A stretch of DNA of 64,000 nucleotides from assembly GCA_963082975.1 (NCBI GenBank), contig OY720346.1, forward strand, positions 34,437,787-34,501,786, in the 5' to 3' direction. Each line of letters begins with the position of its first letter. Within the stretch, counting starts at the first letter, position 1. Under the pieces are notes generated by a model. It made no database searches. It was not told where the DNA came from and was given only the letters and a program-made list of their open reading frames with translations. Below, one piece after another: positions 47,705 through 57,676 of the stretch. This DNA comes from Labia minor (lineage: Eukaryota > Arthropoda > Insecta > Dermaptera > Spongiphoridae). Both the position numbers and the translations under genes were made by a program.

Positions 47705-48228
47705 TAGCCCCAATAGAAATCTCCATTACGGAAAATCAAACGGCCAGGGAACAGAGCGCGTACAGCTTGCATTGATATACTAGCGGTTTGTGCAGTTGCC
47801 CCGTCTTGTTAGAACCACATATTGTCTATGTCAGCGGTCGCCAAACTTTTTGACACCACGGACCAGTTAATTCATAATTTAAATCCCGCGGACCACTAAT
47901 AGAATTTTTTAAGTATTAAATATATTTATAAATAAAAATTGTAATCAAAGAACACATAAAATGTACCTAGTTAATAAAATGAAACTATTATCACGTATTG
48001 TTATGAATTAAATCATGTTTTAATGCATCTTAAAACATAACTTAACATGATGAGTAAGTATATTCCACATTTTCCTGCGGACCAGCGAAATTTTCTCGCG
48101 GACCACTAGTGGTCCACGGACCACCACTTTGGCAACCTCTGGTCTATGTCGTAATTGTTCTCTTCAAGTTGTGGGAGGAGAAATTCTCCAATCATGTTCA
48201 CATAACGCTGCGAATTAACAGTGTTTTC
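47705..48228 (-). pseudogene. Transposase central region, inverted within its element
   Basis: The minus strand (skipping the MITE) reads VNSQRYVNMIGEFLLPQLE, YDIDNMWF, a stop, QDGATAQTASISMQAVRALF, then PGRLIFRNGDF. This is the second catalytic Asp block (QDGAT) and its neighbours. After RNGDF the expected WPPRSPDLT does not follow; that sequence is found instead on the plus strand at 48228. The segment is therefore inverted relative to its own C-terminus and to the terminal repeats. Confidence 0.8.
47832..48141. mobile_element. hAT-type MITE (310 bp), perfect 8-bp duplication
   Basis: CAGCGGTCGCCAAACTTTTT against CACTTTGGCAACCTCTG, flanked on both sides by GTCTATGT (47824-47831, 48142-48149). 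The interior has GCGGACCAGC and CGGACCACTAGTGGTCC, typical of the GGTCGCCAAAC hAT group. It splits the inverted transposase fragment, and removing it rejoins that reading frame region. Confidence 0.95.
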
Positions 48229-48462
48229 CATTGGCCCCCTCGCTCACCGGACCTCACGGTATGTGACTTTTTCTTATGGGGCTATTTAAAACCAAGGGTC
48301 TACATGAACAAACCCCGGACCATTCAGGAGTTGAAGGCAGCAATTCACAACGAAATCACATCGATTCCTGGTGATGTGCTTGAGCGGGCAATGCGGAACG
48401 TTTAGGACCAACTCCAAGAATGCATCACTCAAGAAGAGGATGTAATTTTTAAAAACTAACTT
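48222..48462 (+). pseudogene. Transposase C-terminus of the 46813 element
   Basis: The plus frame reads HWPPRSPDLTVCDFFLWGYL, KPRVYMNKPRTIQELKAAIH, NEITSIPGDVLERAMRNV, a stop, then DQLQECITQEEDVIFKN. It matches the C-terminus of arthropod mariner-like transposases containing RSPDLTxxDFFLWG, including the third catalytic Asp. The apparent ATG at 48109 lies inside the hAT MITE and is not the native start. Confidence 0.9.
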
Positions 48463-48592
48463 TACTAATTTTTTGTTAATAAACTTCCATTGTAACTACG
48501 TTTTGCACTTTATTTTAATCCAATATCTTTAAAATTGACAGTTTGACAAGTAGTTGAAAACCACCCGAGATCCATCAGCGCCATCCTGTATA

Positions 48593-48705
48593 CAGTAAAA
48601 CCTCTCTATAAGGATATTCTCAAAACACTGTTCAAAACAATGTTTATTGTGAATTAAAATGAATGAAGTAACTATTAGACGTGTCCTTATAGAGAGGTTT
48701 TACTG
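48593..48705. mobile_element. 113-bp pogo-like MITE abutting the mariner
   Basis: Near-perfect terminal inverted repeats CAGTAAAACCTCTCTATAAG and CTTATAGAGAGGTTTTACTG, flanked by TA (48591-48592 and 48706-48707). The left TA is directly next to the right TA of the mariner-type element, so the two share a TATA junction. Non-coding. Confidence 0.95.
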
Positions 48706-48741
48706 TAATTAATTTTATTTCCATTTGTTGAAAAAATATTT

Positions 48742-48812
48742 ATGTGCGGCCCAGCATATTTTTTTTTTTTGCAATGTGGCCCTCGATTGGTCATAGTTTA
48801 GACACCCATGTA
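48742..48812 (-). mobile_element. hAT end remnant
   Basis: In reverse it reads CATGGGTGTCTAAACTATG followed by GGGCCACATTGC and GGGCCGCAC, one end of a CAnGGGTGTCTAAAC-type hAT element. The other end was not found. Confidence 0.6.
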
Positions 48813-50663
48813 TTAGAACATTTTTTAAAATTGTATTTATTTCTTTGCGTTTCTGCCGCCTCTACCCGATGACACATTACCAACTCACACATTGAATTTT
48901 CAATAAAATTTTAATTTATCCAAATTTTAAAAAATAAAAAGTTTAAAAGTAAAACATATTTTAGTAGTTAATATTTAGTTATAATCCTGAAACGATATAA
49001 TTTAGGAATATTGTCTAACGATATTTTAATCATATTTATTAATTGCTAAAAATAATAACAAAACTTATTGAAATTACTGAATATTAGGAGTTAAATAGTT
49101 TATACACTGAACAAATCATAGGTAACATCAATATCTTGATTATATGATATCTTCAATAGACAAGATTATATAAATATGATTTCTTCAATAGTCAAGATTA
49201 CTTAATTTTAGGCGAAAGTGCAAATCATCCAAAATAGATTTATGATCAAAAAATAATTTCTTTTTTAAATTTGTTTTTATTTTAAAGACCGGCTTATAAG
49301 CATAATTTTTTTCTAAAATCTGCCGCTACGTTTGTTATTGTTTATTTGGGTTCATATTATATAAAATCTATATATTTTTTAATCCAAATTATTATTTTCC
49401 AATTAACGAACTTATTTTTATTCATTAACCATTTATGTAAATAATTCCAATGTGATATTTTTTTAAATAATATCTATGTTTAATCTAGCTAGTATTTCGT
49501 CGATTAAAAATATTTTCGAATAAACATACATATTAAATAGTGATCCCATGAGCGATTCAATAAATACATAAATAAAACAATTCTAATGATAATTTGATTA
49601 ATACTAATTTTAATAAATGACTAAATTTAATTTTCATAAAAGGTGCTACAATCAAAAAAAAAATAAATAATTCCACACCAAAATTAATAATTGAAAAATT
49701 AAAAAAATTTTAAATTTATTTGAAATTTAAATTCAAATTAAATAAATTAAAAATATATGAAAGGCATATCTATGCAAAAACGCCAACTTAATAAAGGAGA
49801 CCACATCGACAGGAAAAAAAAAATGGCGTTTGGGATGTGGTAAACGGCCATAAGACTGTAAGGTATAAAAACCACTAAACTAAACGAAATGTTATGTTTT
49901 AAAGTATAAAATTAATATTTTTTCCTATTAATAAAATGGTCATAGAAATATATATTTTTATTATCAATTTTTTATGAAAGATTTCTTTAGAACCATTTTT
50001 TGACATTTCTATTTCAAATTTCAAAATGAATATTAAAGTATATTTTTTACGTTTGCACTGATAGACATTCATTGTCTTTTCATTATAAATTATATATGTA
50101 TAGAAGATAAAAACAAATTAGATTTTTGTATTATATTTTCTTAGGTTGTATTATAATCTATTCTTCTTTTAAAATACAAAAGAGATGATCTGGTATTTTA
50201 AGTGCCTCTTAGAGAAATTATTTTTAGAAATTGAATATTTAAGCATCCTCCTTCTTTAAAATTAACAAGAAAATATACACAGAGAGACAAGTGGAGTGGT
50301 AGATGATAATAAACAACGACTAATAGAAAGTGTAACAACTTGCCAAGAGACATATAAAATCAGAAAGGATGAGACTTAATGGGCGACCAAAGGGAAAGAG
50401 AATTCAGTAAGAATAGAGAGAACAGACAATTGGTCCCAATGAGAGTTATAAATCTCTTGTAAAATTAATATTAACTTATTTTTCGTTTATTATTATGAGC
50501 GAAGTTAATACTAAATAATTATAAATATAATTTATACATAAAACATCGCACATTTTTCATCTCTAATGATTTTATTAAAAATTCTACGAATGCTTTAAAA
50601 ATTTATAAATATTACCAGGAATAAATAACTTTTATTTAAATTATAATTATAATTAAAAATAAA
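48813..50663. other. AT-rich DNA, no gene seen
   Basis: A minor purine-rich patch lies at 50280-50450 (GAGACTTAATGGGCGACCAA), which may be a very decayed copy of the retrotransposon tail. Nothing else is recognised. Confidence 0.5.
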
Positions 50664-51238
50664 CTGGAGTGTCTCCACTGGACTATCTCGCAAATTTGAA
50701 TTGGATTAATTATCATATATTATATTTAAATTAAATTTAATTAATTATAAATTACAAATCAAAATTAATAAATAATATTTATTAAACCAGGGCGTGTTTG
50801 GCTCTTTGTTGATGGCACCACGTCAAGTGCTGGCGAGTGATTGCCTGGCAACGTATTAAAAAATTAATTCCGGTACTTTCAGCGATTCAATCAAGCTAAA
50901 ATTCTATATATAGCAGTTTTATACAATTCTTAATCATGTGAATCTTTATTTTTGCGGTCAAAAAAATCAAAACGTGGTAGGTAATGACCCTCTTCCGGAT
51001 GAGTTACATTTCTCAAAAGTTGATAGAAAACTACGTATTTTGAATAATGCCTGTGTACCAAATTTCATGATTCTAGCTCAAACCGTTTTTGCGTAATCTT
51101 GGCTACATACACACACACACACAGACATTTTTCTCAACCTTAGAGAAAATGACTCAGAGACCTTCAAAACGTATAAAAACATCAAAATCTCGATATCGAA
51201 AAATTTCGTAATCGCAATACTATCTCTGGCGAGATAGT
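50664..51238 (+). mobile_element. Repeat family B, copy 3 (575 bp)
   Basis: Same boundaries as 12714: CTGGAGTGTCTCCACTGGACT at the left and the ACTATCTCTGGCGAGATAGT hairpin at the right. The (CA)n inside (51109-51122) is shorter than in copy 1. All three copies are followed by AAAAA in element orientation, which may be target preference or part of the 3' end. Confidence 0.85.
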
Positions 51239-52656
51239 AAAAAATTATATTAAAATTATAAAATTGACAATATAATAATTTTTTTATTTAATTAGTTTTT
51301 ATGTAAAATAATATTTTTCAAATTAGAGTACTATTAATTTTTGAAAGATTTCGGAAAGGATACAATTTGGATGGAATGTGTTTCAAGATAGGAATGAAGG
51401 TTCGGTGGAATGTGTTAGCTCTATTGATTAAATATAACTTAAGTTAACTTAACTTCTCCATTAAAATCTTAATATGATTTTCTTTTATGAAATTAATAGA
51501 TTTAACCGTACGCACTAATTCGAACATTCCAATAAGAAATATTATTGGAAATAAATTTTGAAAATATTAAAATTGATAATAAGAATAATATTTAATTAAA
51601 CCGTCGTTGAAATTTCAAGTTTTTTGAGAGTTTCTGTAAAGTTGAAATGCGCATAAAGTATTTAAATCAATAAACTTTACTCTCCTTCAAGGATTGAATT
51701 AAAAATTATTTCAATGTATTCTATAGGGGCCCTTGGTAAACTGTAAATTTAATATTTTTATATAATTTATAATATAAAAATTAATAAGTAACTTGAATAT
51801 GTTCTTATATTTCAATTTATTTATAATTAGGTATAGAAGTTGATTTATTATTTGATGTAATGGGGTAATTTTTACCTTGAAACGGGAATAAAAAAACATG
51901 TTAAACGAATAAATAATCTCTTTCTAAATGAAATGAAATCACTCATCATTATGAATTTTTTCCCCAAAAATTATCTTAAATTTAAATATAATCGGATATG
52001 TAATCTTACCATTAACATAATTACATGTTTTTTTTTTAGTAAACTGACCTGAACTTGTAATTTCCTCTATTTGGGGTTTTCAATTTTTTTTATTTCATTC
52101 TCCAAAATCTCTCTCAATATAATTATTTTTTTCCATAATCTTTTGTATTTTTTTTTTTTTTTTTGATTTTTAATTCGGTTTTCCAATTGATTTAAATATA
52201 TATATATATATATATACATAGAGAGAGAGAGAGAGGGGTGATATATCTTTCTGTGTGTTTCATCACTCACACATATTGAATGGCCAAAAAATTATCCACC
52301 CACTCGCTTATATTCATATAAAAATGATTCGCTATCAATTTTAGACAAATTCCAATCATTTCGTTTGTTTATGGTTGCTCTTCACACGGGAAATTTTAAG
52401 TTCGTGACACGAACTAGATTCTCCTTCGAATTATTTATTTGGGTAAAAATGTTTCTTGATTTTTTTTTTTGTTTTAGCTTCTGGCGTTCGTTATCCATTG
52501 CAAATGAATAAATAATAAAGATAAATAATTTTATATGCTTAGTGAACTGAATAAACTGTGAACTTTGATTATATATATATATAAACTAAATTAAATTTTT
52601 ACTACATATACATTTCTTAAAACTTAATATTTAATTAAGTAATCTTTATAGTAATA
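51239..52656. other. AT-rich DNA, no gene seen
   Basis: Contains a T-run at 52149-52164, (TA)n at 52196-52215 and (GA)n at 52221-52234. No coding signal. Confidence 0.5.
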
Positions 52657-52866
52657 CTAGCTGCTCCGAGCGCCTTCGGCGCTCTCCACACCTAGACGTG
52701 GGCTCGGCCCCCTGTACCCCCGAGTGATACATAGTTTTTGGTTCAAAGTGTGTATGTAAAAGGTTTTCATCTATTTTGTATCAATCAGTATAAGTAGATA
52801 AGACATTTATTTGTTTTCTTGTAAAATATATTTTAATTTAATCAGTAAATTAATTATATATTATTA
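52657..52866 (-). mobile_element. Helitron copy H4, 3' part
   Basis: Minus strand. Terminal CTAG at 52657-52660 preceded by A on the plus strand. Perfect hairpin GAGCGCC-TTC-GGCGCTC at 52668-52684. The sequence then follows H1 (AATTAATTATATATTATTA) until Helitron H6 interrupts it. Joining 52866 to 53915 restores ATTAATTATATATTATTATTG exactly as in H1. Confidence 0.85.
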
Positions 52867-53914
52867 TAGCTGACCCGGCAAACGTTGTTTTGCCATGTAA
52901 ATAATTTCTAGAGAATTTCTAGTGGGTATAATAGTTATTCGTGGTATTAATATCTTTTCACATCGATACTTGCCATTTAAAAAGGTTGCTTCAATAAAGT
53001 TTTTCATAAATTTTTTAATGACTAATCGCGCACCGTTGCACGGCCGTTGCGGGTTCAAATTACGAATTCAGAAAATTGCTGAAATGTTGGTCTTATCTCC
53101 AAATAAATAATTTTTCACTTAACTGAAAATTTTATAATTTTTTCTTTGTAGTTATGGAATTTGCATATCTAGATGAAAAGAATAATGTTGTATGTGACAT
53201 ATTTATTTGAAAATAGATTATTACAAAATGCTATTAACAGTAATGAGTGTAATCAAATTTTTTTTACATATTTTCTTTGAACACATCATATTAAATTTCT
53301 TTCTATTCACTGAAATTTACACAATTTTTTAATTATGTTTTTATATAATTTGTATATTTAAATGAAAAGAATAATGTTCTATTTATATGATCTCACAGGC
53401 TAACATATCCTTCTTACGGCCAATTTGCTTTATATGAATGAATGAATGAAAATTCAAATTTTATATATAGTTTTTTATATATGTTTATTTATGCACAAGA
53501 AATTAATTGACATAATTATTAATTTAATAAAATTAATTTAATAAAATATAAAAATAATAAAAATTAATAAATTTGTAAAAAAAAAATGTGCCTTTGCGAG
53601 TTTCGAACTGAGGAAGCAAAGTCATAAGATAACGGCTTAGCACGTTCCCCCAAGAATGATTTTTCTTTTCAAATGTCCTATTAGGATATATATAGAGGTC
53701 AAATTGTCGCCAGCAGTGCCTCTGTCATTTAGCATTGTAACTAAACTTTTTTTTAGGTAAATACCACCCCCTGGACACGCCTTAGCAATTAGCGGTTTAA
53801 TAAAAGAAGTCTGACTTGACTGAATATGCATAAAAAATTTCATAAGAATCGGTCCAGCCGTTTCGGAGGAGTATGATTTCAAACTTTTGTGACACGAGAC
53901 TTTTATATATAAGA
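52867..53914 (-). mobile_element. Helitron H6, nested in H4
   Basis: In element orientation (minus strand) it starts TCTTATATATAAAAGTCTCG at 53914 after an A. It continues with the widespread CCTCCGAAACGGCTGGACCG phrase and ends in GGCAAA-ACAACG-TTTGCC (6-bp stem) followed by GGGTCAG and CTA before a T. The final G of CTAG is missing or mutated. This is the very common arthropod GGGTCAGCTA Helitron type, different from H1-H5. A 128-codon frame across it (54023-53637) is not a gene. Confidence 0.85.
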
Positions 53915-54125
53915 TTGATCTTGAAAGTTTTGAATTTTCATCCCTCCTCAAGTTATTATAATATCCATTCTCTACTATTTGCCTCCTATCAATTCTTATA
54001 TTCTTCGTCTGGTATTTTCCCAAGTGGTTTCCCTATAAGGAAACTTCTCAACCACCTTTCTCTTCTAATTGTAGTTAACACTTCTTCAAATAGGAACCTC
54101 TTAATTTTTTCATTCTTTGTTTGAT
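53915..54125 (-). mobile_element. Probable continuation of H4, diverged passenger tail
   Basis: After H6 the H4 sequence resumes (ATTG at the junction). The minus strand then encodes FLIGKPLGKYQTKN, resembling the GKPxGKRxxGRP closing motif of the retrotransposon tail but diverged. If right, H4 carries an older or different retrotransposon passenger. I could not find the 5' end of H4. Confidence 0.45.
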
Positions 54126-55900
54126 GATACCGAAATATTACCCATTGTTTTGATATTTATGAGTTTATCTGGAAAAACGTGATAATGTTTATATATATTA
54201 TATACGTATATATGTATATTAAATAATAATATAAATTAATAATGATAAAATATATTTATTTGTTTGATAATCTCAGCATTTTTCAATCTCTCCGTATTTC
54301 CGGCTTAGCTTTCAATAATTTTCATCCCTCCCCCCCTCCCGTTTACAATAAAATGTATACAATACTAATGAGTATTTTAGGTTTTGTTTTTAAAATATTA
54401 TAGGTTTTTTTATTTGAATATGTGCTTTCCTTTAAGTCATTAAATTTTGTTAAAATAGTATTTTCCCTTGGATGTTCTCGTACCTCTCTTCTAGTGTGGC
54501 CGTACCCGCTAGGTGCAGGATTAGCTTTTAATTAATTTTAAGTTTAAAATTGAAAAAAAACGCAATAAAAAAATAATTGTTTTTGAATTAATCCTTCCAA
54601 ATTAAGCTAATCGTTTCTCAGATTCAGTTTCTCAGTAGAATTATTTGGCATCGTGCAAACTTAGTTAATGTTAATTATTAATTATATTTACCAGTGACGT
54701 TAAAAAATACTCTCCTCCAAAAGTTGACTATAACATATAACTATAATATATATAACTATAAAAAATTTAACAAAACATATTATTATTTATATTAAATGTT
54801 ATAGCGTCAAAAGTTTATTGATATATTTGCTTTATGCGCATTTCATATGAACTTCATCAAAAGTTTTGAGTCATTTGAGAAGAAGAGCCATCGTCAAAAA
54901 CTTTTACTCACTTCTGATCTTTTGGTAAAAGTATAACAACGAAATTATTCTTATTATGTTTTATATTTTTATATATAAATTTAAATACAAATATAAATAA
55001 TTCAAACATATAATAACTACGCGCGGTTAAATCTATTAATATCAAAATTATGGATTAATTAAAAGTGATTAGTTCTCTGTAAGTTAAAGAATAGTAAATA
55101 TTTGACTATTTAAATCGAATTTAATAAAAAAAAAAATTGGAGAGTAAATCTTAGTTCATAAGTTATTATTAAAATATTTCCTCCTCCCCCCACTCGACCA
55201 CTTTCTGTGTCTTTTTTAACAAAGAAAATTGTCTAATTCGTTTAAAGTTTTATTTTGAGTGATGATGATTCATAGAATTGAGTTGCGCAATTATTTGAGT
55301 AGACATACAAAACAACCAATGAAAGTGAAAATCTAAAAAAATTAAAATACGAATGATTAGTGATTGTCAGGTCTAAATCAAATTCGATTGACAGAGACAA
55401 ACAGATATGACATTTTTTTTATTCATCAATTAGTCTATTAAGATATTATATATATATATTTATATGATTTAAAAATAAGGTAAATTTGTTAATAAAATAA
55501 TTAATTTATCTTCTAAAACAATTTAATTAACTTCAAAATATCCCATACAATGCATATATAAAATTATATTTAAATTATATATAAATTTCTCTTTCACAAT
55601 CATCTACATATATTGCGATAATATAAATTATAAAATATATGTTATTTTGATATTTCTTTTAATTTAATTTAATTCATGGAATTAATCCCCTCGAAAAGGT
55701 GATAAAATTTTCCGAAAAATTTTTTTTCAGTCTTTTTTTTTGAGGATTACATACGCTAAACATTGAATGAAAAAATTTCTTTATTAAATTAATTCGCTTT
55801 ATTAATATAATGGTATAAATAAATAAATTTGTAAAATTAATTTCACTAAATGATTGTTGACATTTCAATTTGAATATCCATTTTGTTTTAAAAAATAAAT
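54126..55900. other. AT-rich DNA, no gene seen
   Basis: A C-run lies at 54329-54338 and a short GC-richer stretch at 54478-54520 (GTGGCCGTACCCGCTAGGTG). No gene. Confidence 0.5.
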
Positions 55901-55907
55901 TAATAAA

Positions 55908-56155
55908 ACAACATTTTAATAAAAAATAGAAAATAAAATAGAAAATAAAATATTAATTAAACCTTGAATATTTTCCTTTACATATGTTCAACAAAAAAGC
56001 GTGGAGCGCATATAATAATATTAAATTCTTTACCTACTACTTATGTTCATATGCGTCCACGCTTTTTTGTTGGGCATATGTAAAGGATAATATTCAAGGT
56101 TTAATTAATATTTTATTTTCTATTTTTTAGGTCATTTTTTATTAAAAACGTGTTT
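55908..56155. mobile_element. Foldback palindrome, about 100-bp arms
   Basis: The left arm includes AATTAAACCTTGAATATT, CCTTTACATATG and AACAAAAAAGCGTGG at about 55950-56005; the right arm repeats all of this in reverse up to AATATTTTATTTTCTATTTT, around a loop of about 35 nt (56010-56045, AATAATATTAAATTCTTTAC). Only a few mismatches are seen. It is probably a foldback MITE, but no clear target duplication was found. Confidence 0.85.
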
Positions 56156-56796
56156 ATTAAAAAGTTTTTTTATTAATTTTCAAATTTTTAGTTTTTTTTA
56201 TATATATTTTTTTTTATATATTTTATGTGTACTATGCTGCGCTTAGTTATTTTCGGAATCACAGAGAACACAAGGACATTATATAGAAAATGTATATAAA
56301 ATATAAAAAAAATTGTAAATATAAATATTAATATAATAATAATTTAAATTCACAAATTTTAAAAATCCGTATTTTTGAAAAATTCAAAATATTTGTTTGT
56401 TTTTTTTTTATTATTATTTCAGTGTCATCGACTTTTAATATACGTTTCCAATTTGAGCAAAATCGCTCAACTAGAAGTGGGTTAAAATCCAATTACAAAT
56501 TAGACAGACAGAAAAGTGAAGTTAATAAAAAGCGTATAATAAAAATTTAAAAAAAGAAAATAATTATAATTCACTTTTATTAATTTCAAAAATTAATCTT
56601 CAGAAATAAATTGTACTATTGAAATTTTTCTTCTTCAACATCATATTTATGTCTATAAATAGATAAAAAAAATTATATAAGAGAGGATTAATTCAATTAA
56701 AATTATACCGGAAAGAAAATTTTTATTATAAATATTAATTAAAGTATATTATATATAAAATATTCTTTGAATTAAAAAAAATCTAGAAAAATTTTG

Positions 56797-56831
<35 letters not shown>

Positions 56832-57676
56832 CTTTTTTTAAGATTATTACATTAATAATGTATTTCAAATTGAATTAAATATAGATAGATTAAATTGGAT
56901 TTTTAAATGTTAAAATTCAAATTAAAATGATTTACTTGTTATATTGTGTTAAATTTTGAAGGATTGTTTCCTTCGTTATTATCTAAATGTATTACATTTT
57001 CACAATTTAGTAATTTTTTACCATCACACTTTTACATTCACATTACATGGTTCAAACAATTTATTTAAAAATTATATTACTCTTTAATCAATGTCCATTT
57101 TTTATGTTAAATTAAGCAATTAAATAATTTTATTCTTATATATTCTTGAATTATTTGAAAATAAATTATTATTTTTAACATGATCAAAATTCTCGAAAAG
57201 AATACATTTTATATATTGTATATTTTGGAAACTAATTGAAATGCGTTACATCCTTTAATCACAGGATTGTCGGTGTTCTAGGCACGTGGCAAACAACACC
57301 ACGTTTTAGTCTATTTTTAATCCCATATGCCATATATATATGATCAAACAAAAATAAAGGGATTAAAATTAGTTACAAAGGAAGGAGATTTAAAAAAAAT
57401 TATATTATGTGATCATATTAGTTTTTATTTATTACCTTCTTCTTCCAATGACAAACTCCTAGCTAGGGAGGAAACCGCTTTCTAGGATTTAGCGAGTTAA
57501 TTAAAAAAAAATTATAATTTATAAAATGATTGATGATTCCTAATTCATAATTTTGCTGTTTATTTTAAAAGCACAAACTATATAAATTAAAAATAAATTT
57601 AGAACAATTTTATTTTTAATTTTAATAATCAAAATAAAATTAATAACCAAAATAAAAAAAGACAAATGGTTTGAAA
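56156..57676. other. AT-rich DNA; transposon-like phrase at 56423-56515
   Basis: 56423-56515 (CGCTCAACTAGAAGTGGG, TTAGACAGACAGAAAAG) resembles the tail phrase of HINE/Helitron-type repeats rather than a gene. (TA)n at 56803-56831. A GC-richer patch at 57258-57310 (GATTGTCGGTGTTCTAGGCA, ACAACACCACG) is a small candidate element. Confidence 0.45.

Larger units (their letters stand above)
46813..48588 (+). mobile_element. Mariner-superfamily element with an inverted interior
   Basis: Long terminal inverted repeats: CAGGGTGGCGCAGATGGATC at the left and GATCCATCAGCGCCATCCTG at the right, extending to about 60 bp with GTTTGACAAnTAGTT-type sequence, flanked by TA (46811-46812 and 48589-48590). The plus-strand transposase C-terminus lies at 48225-48460 and the central transposase region lies in reverse at about 47710-48228. 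A hAT MITE sits inside the reversed part. The left 0.9 kb (46870-47640) shows no recognisable coding region. Disrupted and inactive. Confidence 0.85.

Noticed and set aside
48109-48405. 98-codon frame taken as a complete gene from its ATG
   Set aside because: The ATG and first codons lie in the hAT MITE. Only the part from about 48222 is transposase, so it is annotated as a pseudogene fragment.
53637-54023. 128-codon minus-strand frame
   Set aside because: It runs through the 5' end of Helitron H6 and the adjoining H4 sequence. The phrase SYSSETAGPILMKFFMH is a translated Helitron sequence, not a host gene.
56423-56550. Possible terminal exon after a good acceptor (42 open codons)
   Set aside because: The sequence (AGAAGTGGGTTAAAATCC, TTAGACAGACAGA) resembles the tail phrase of HINE/Helitron-type repeats, and an open frame of that length is expected by chance in places.
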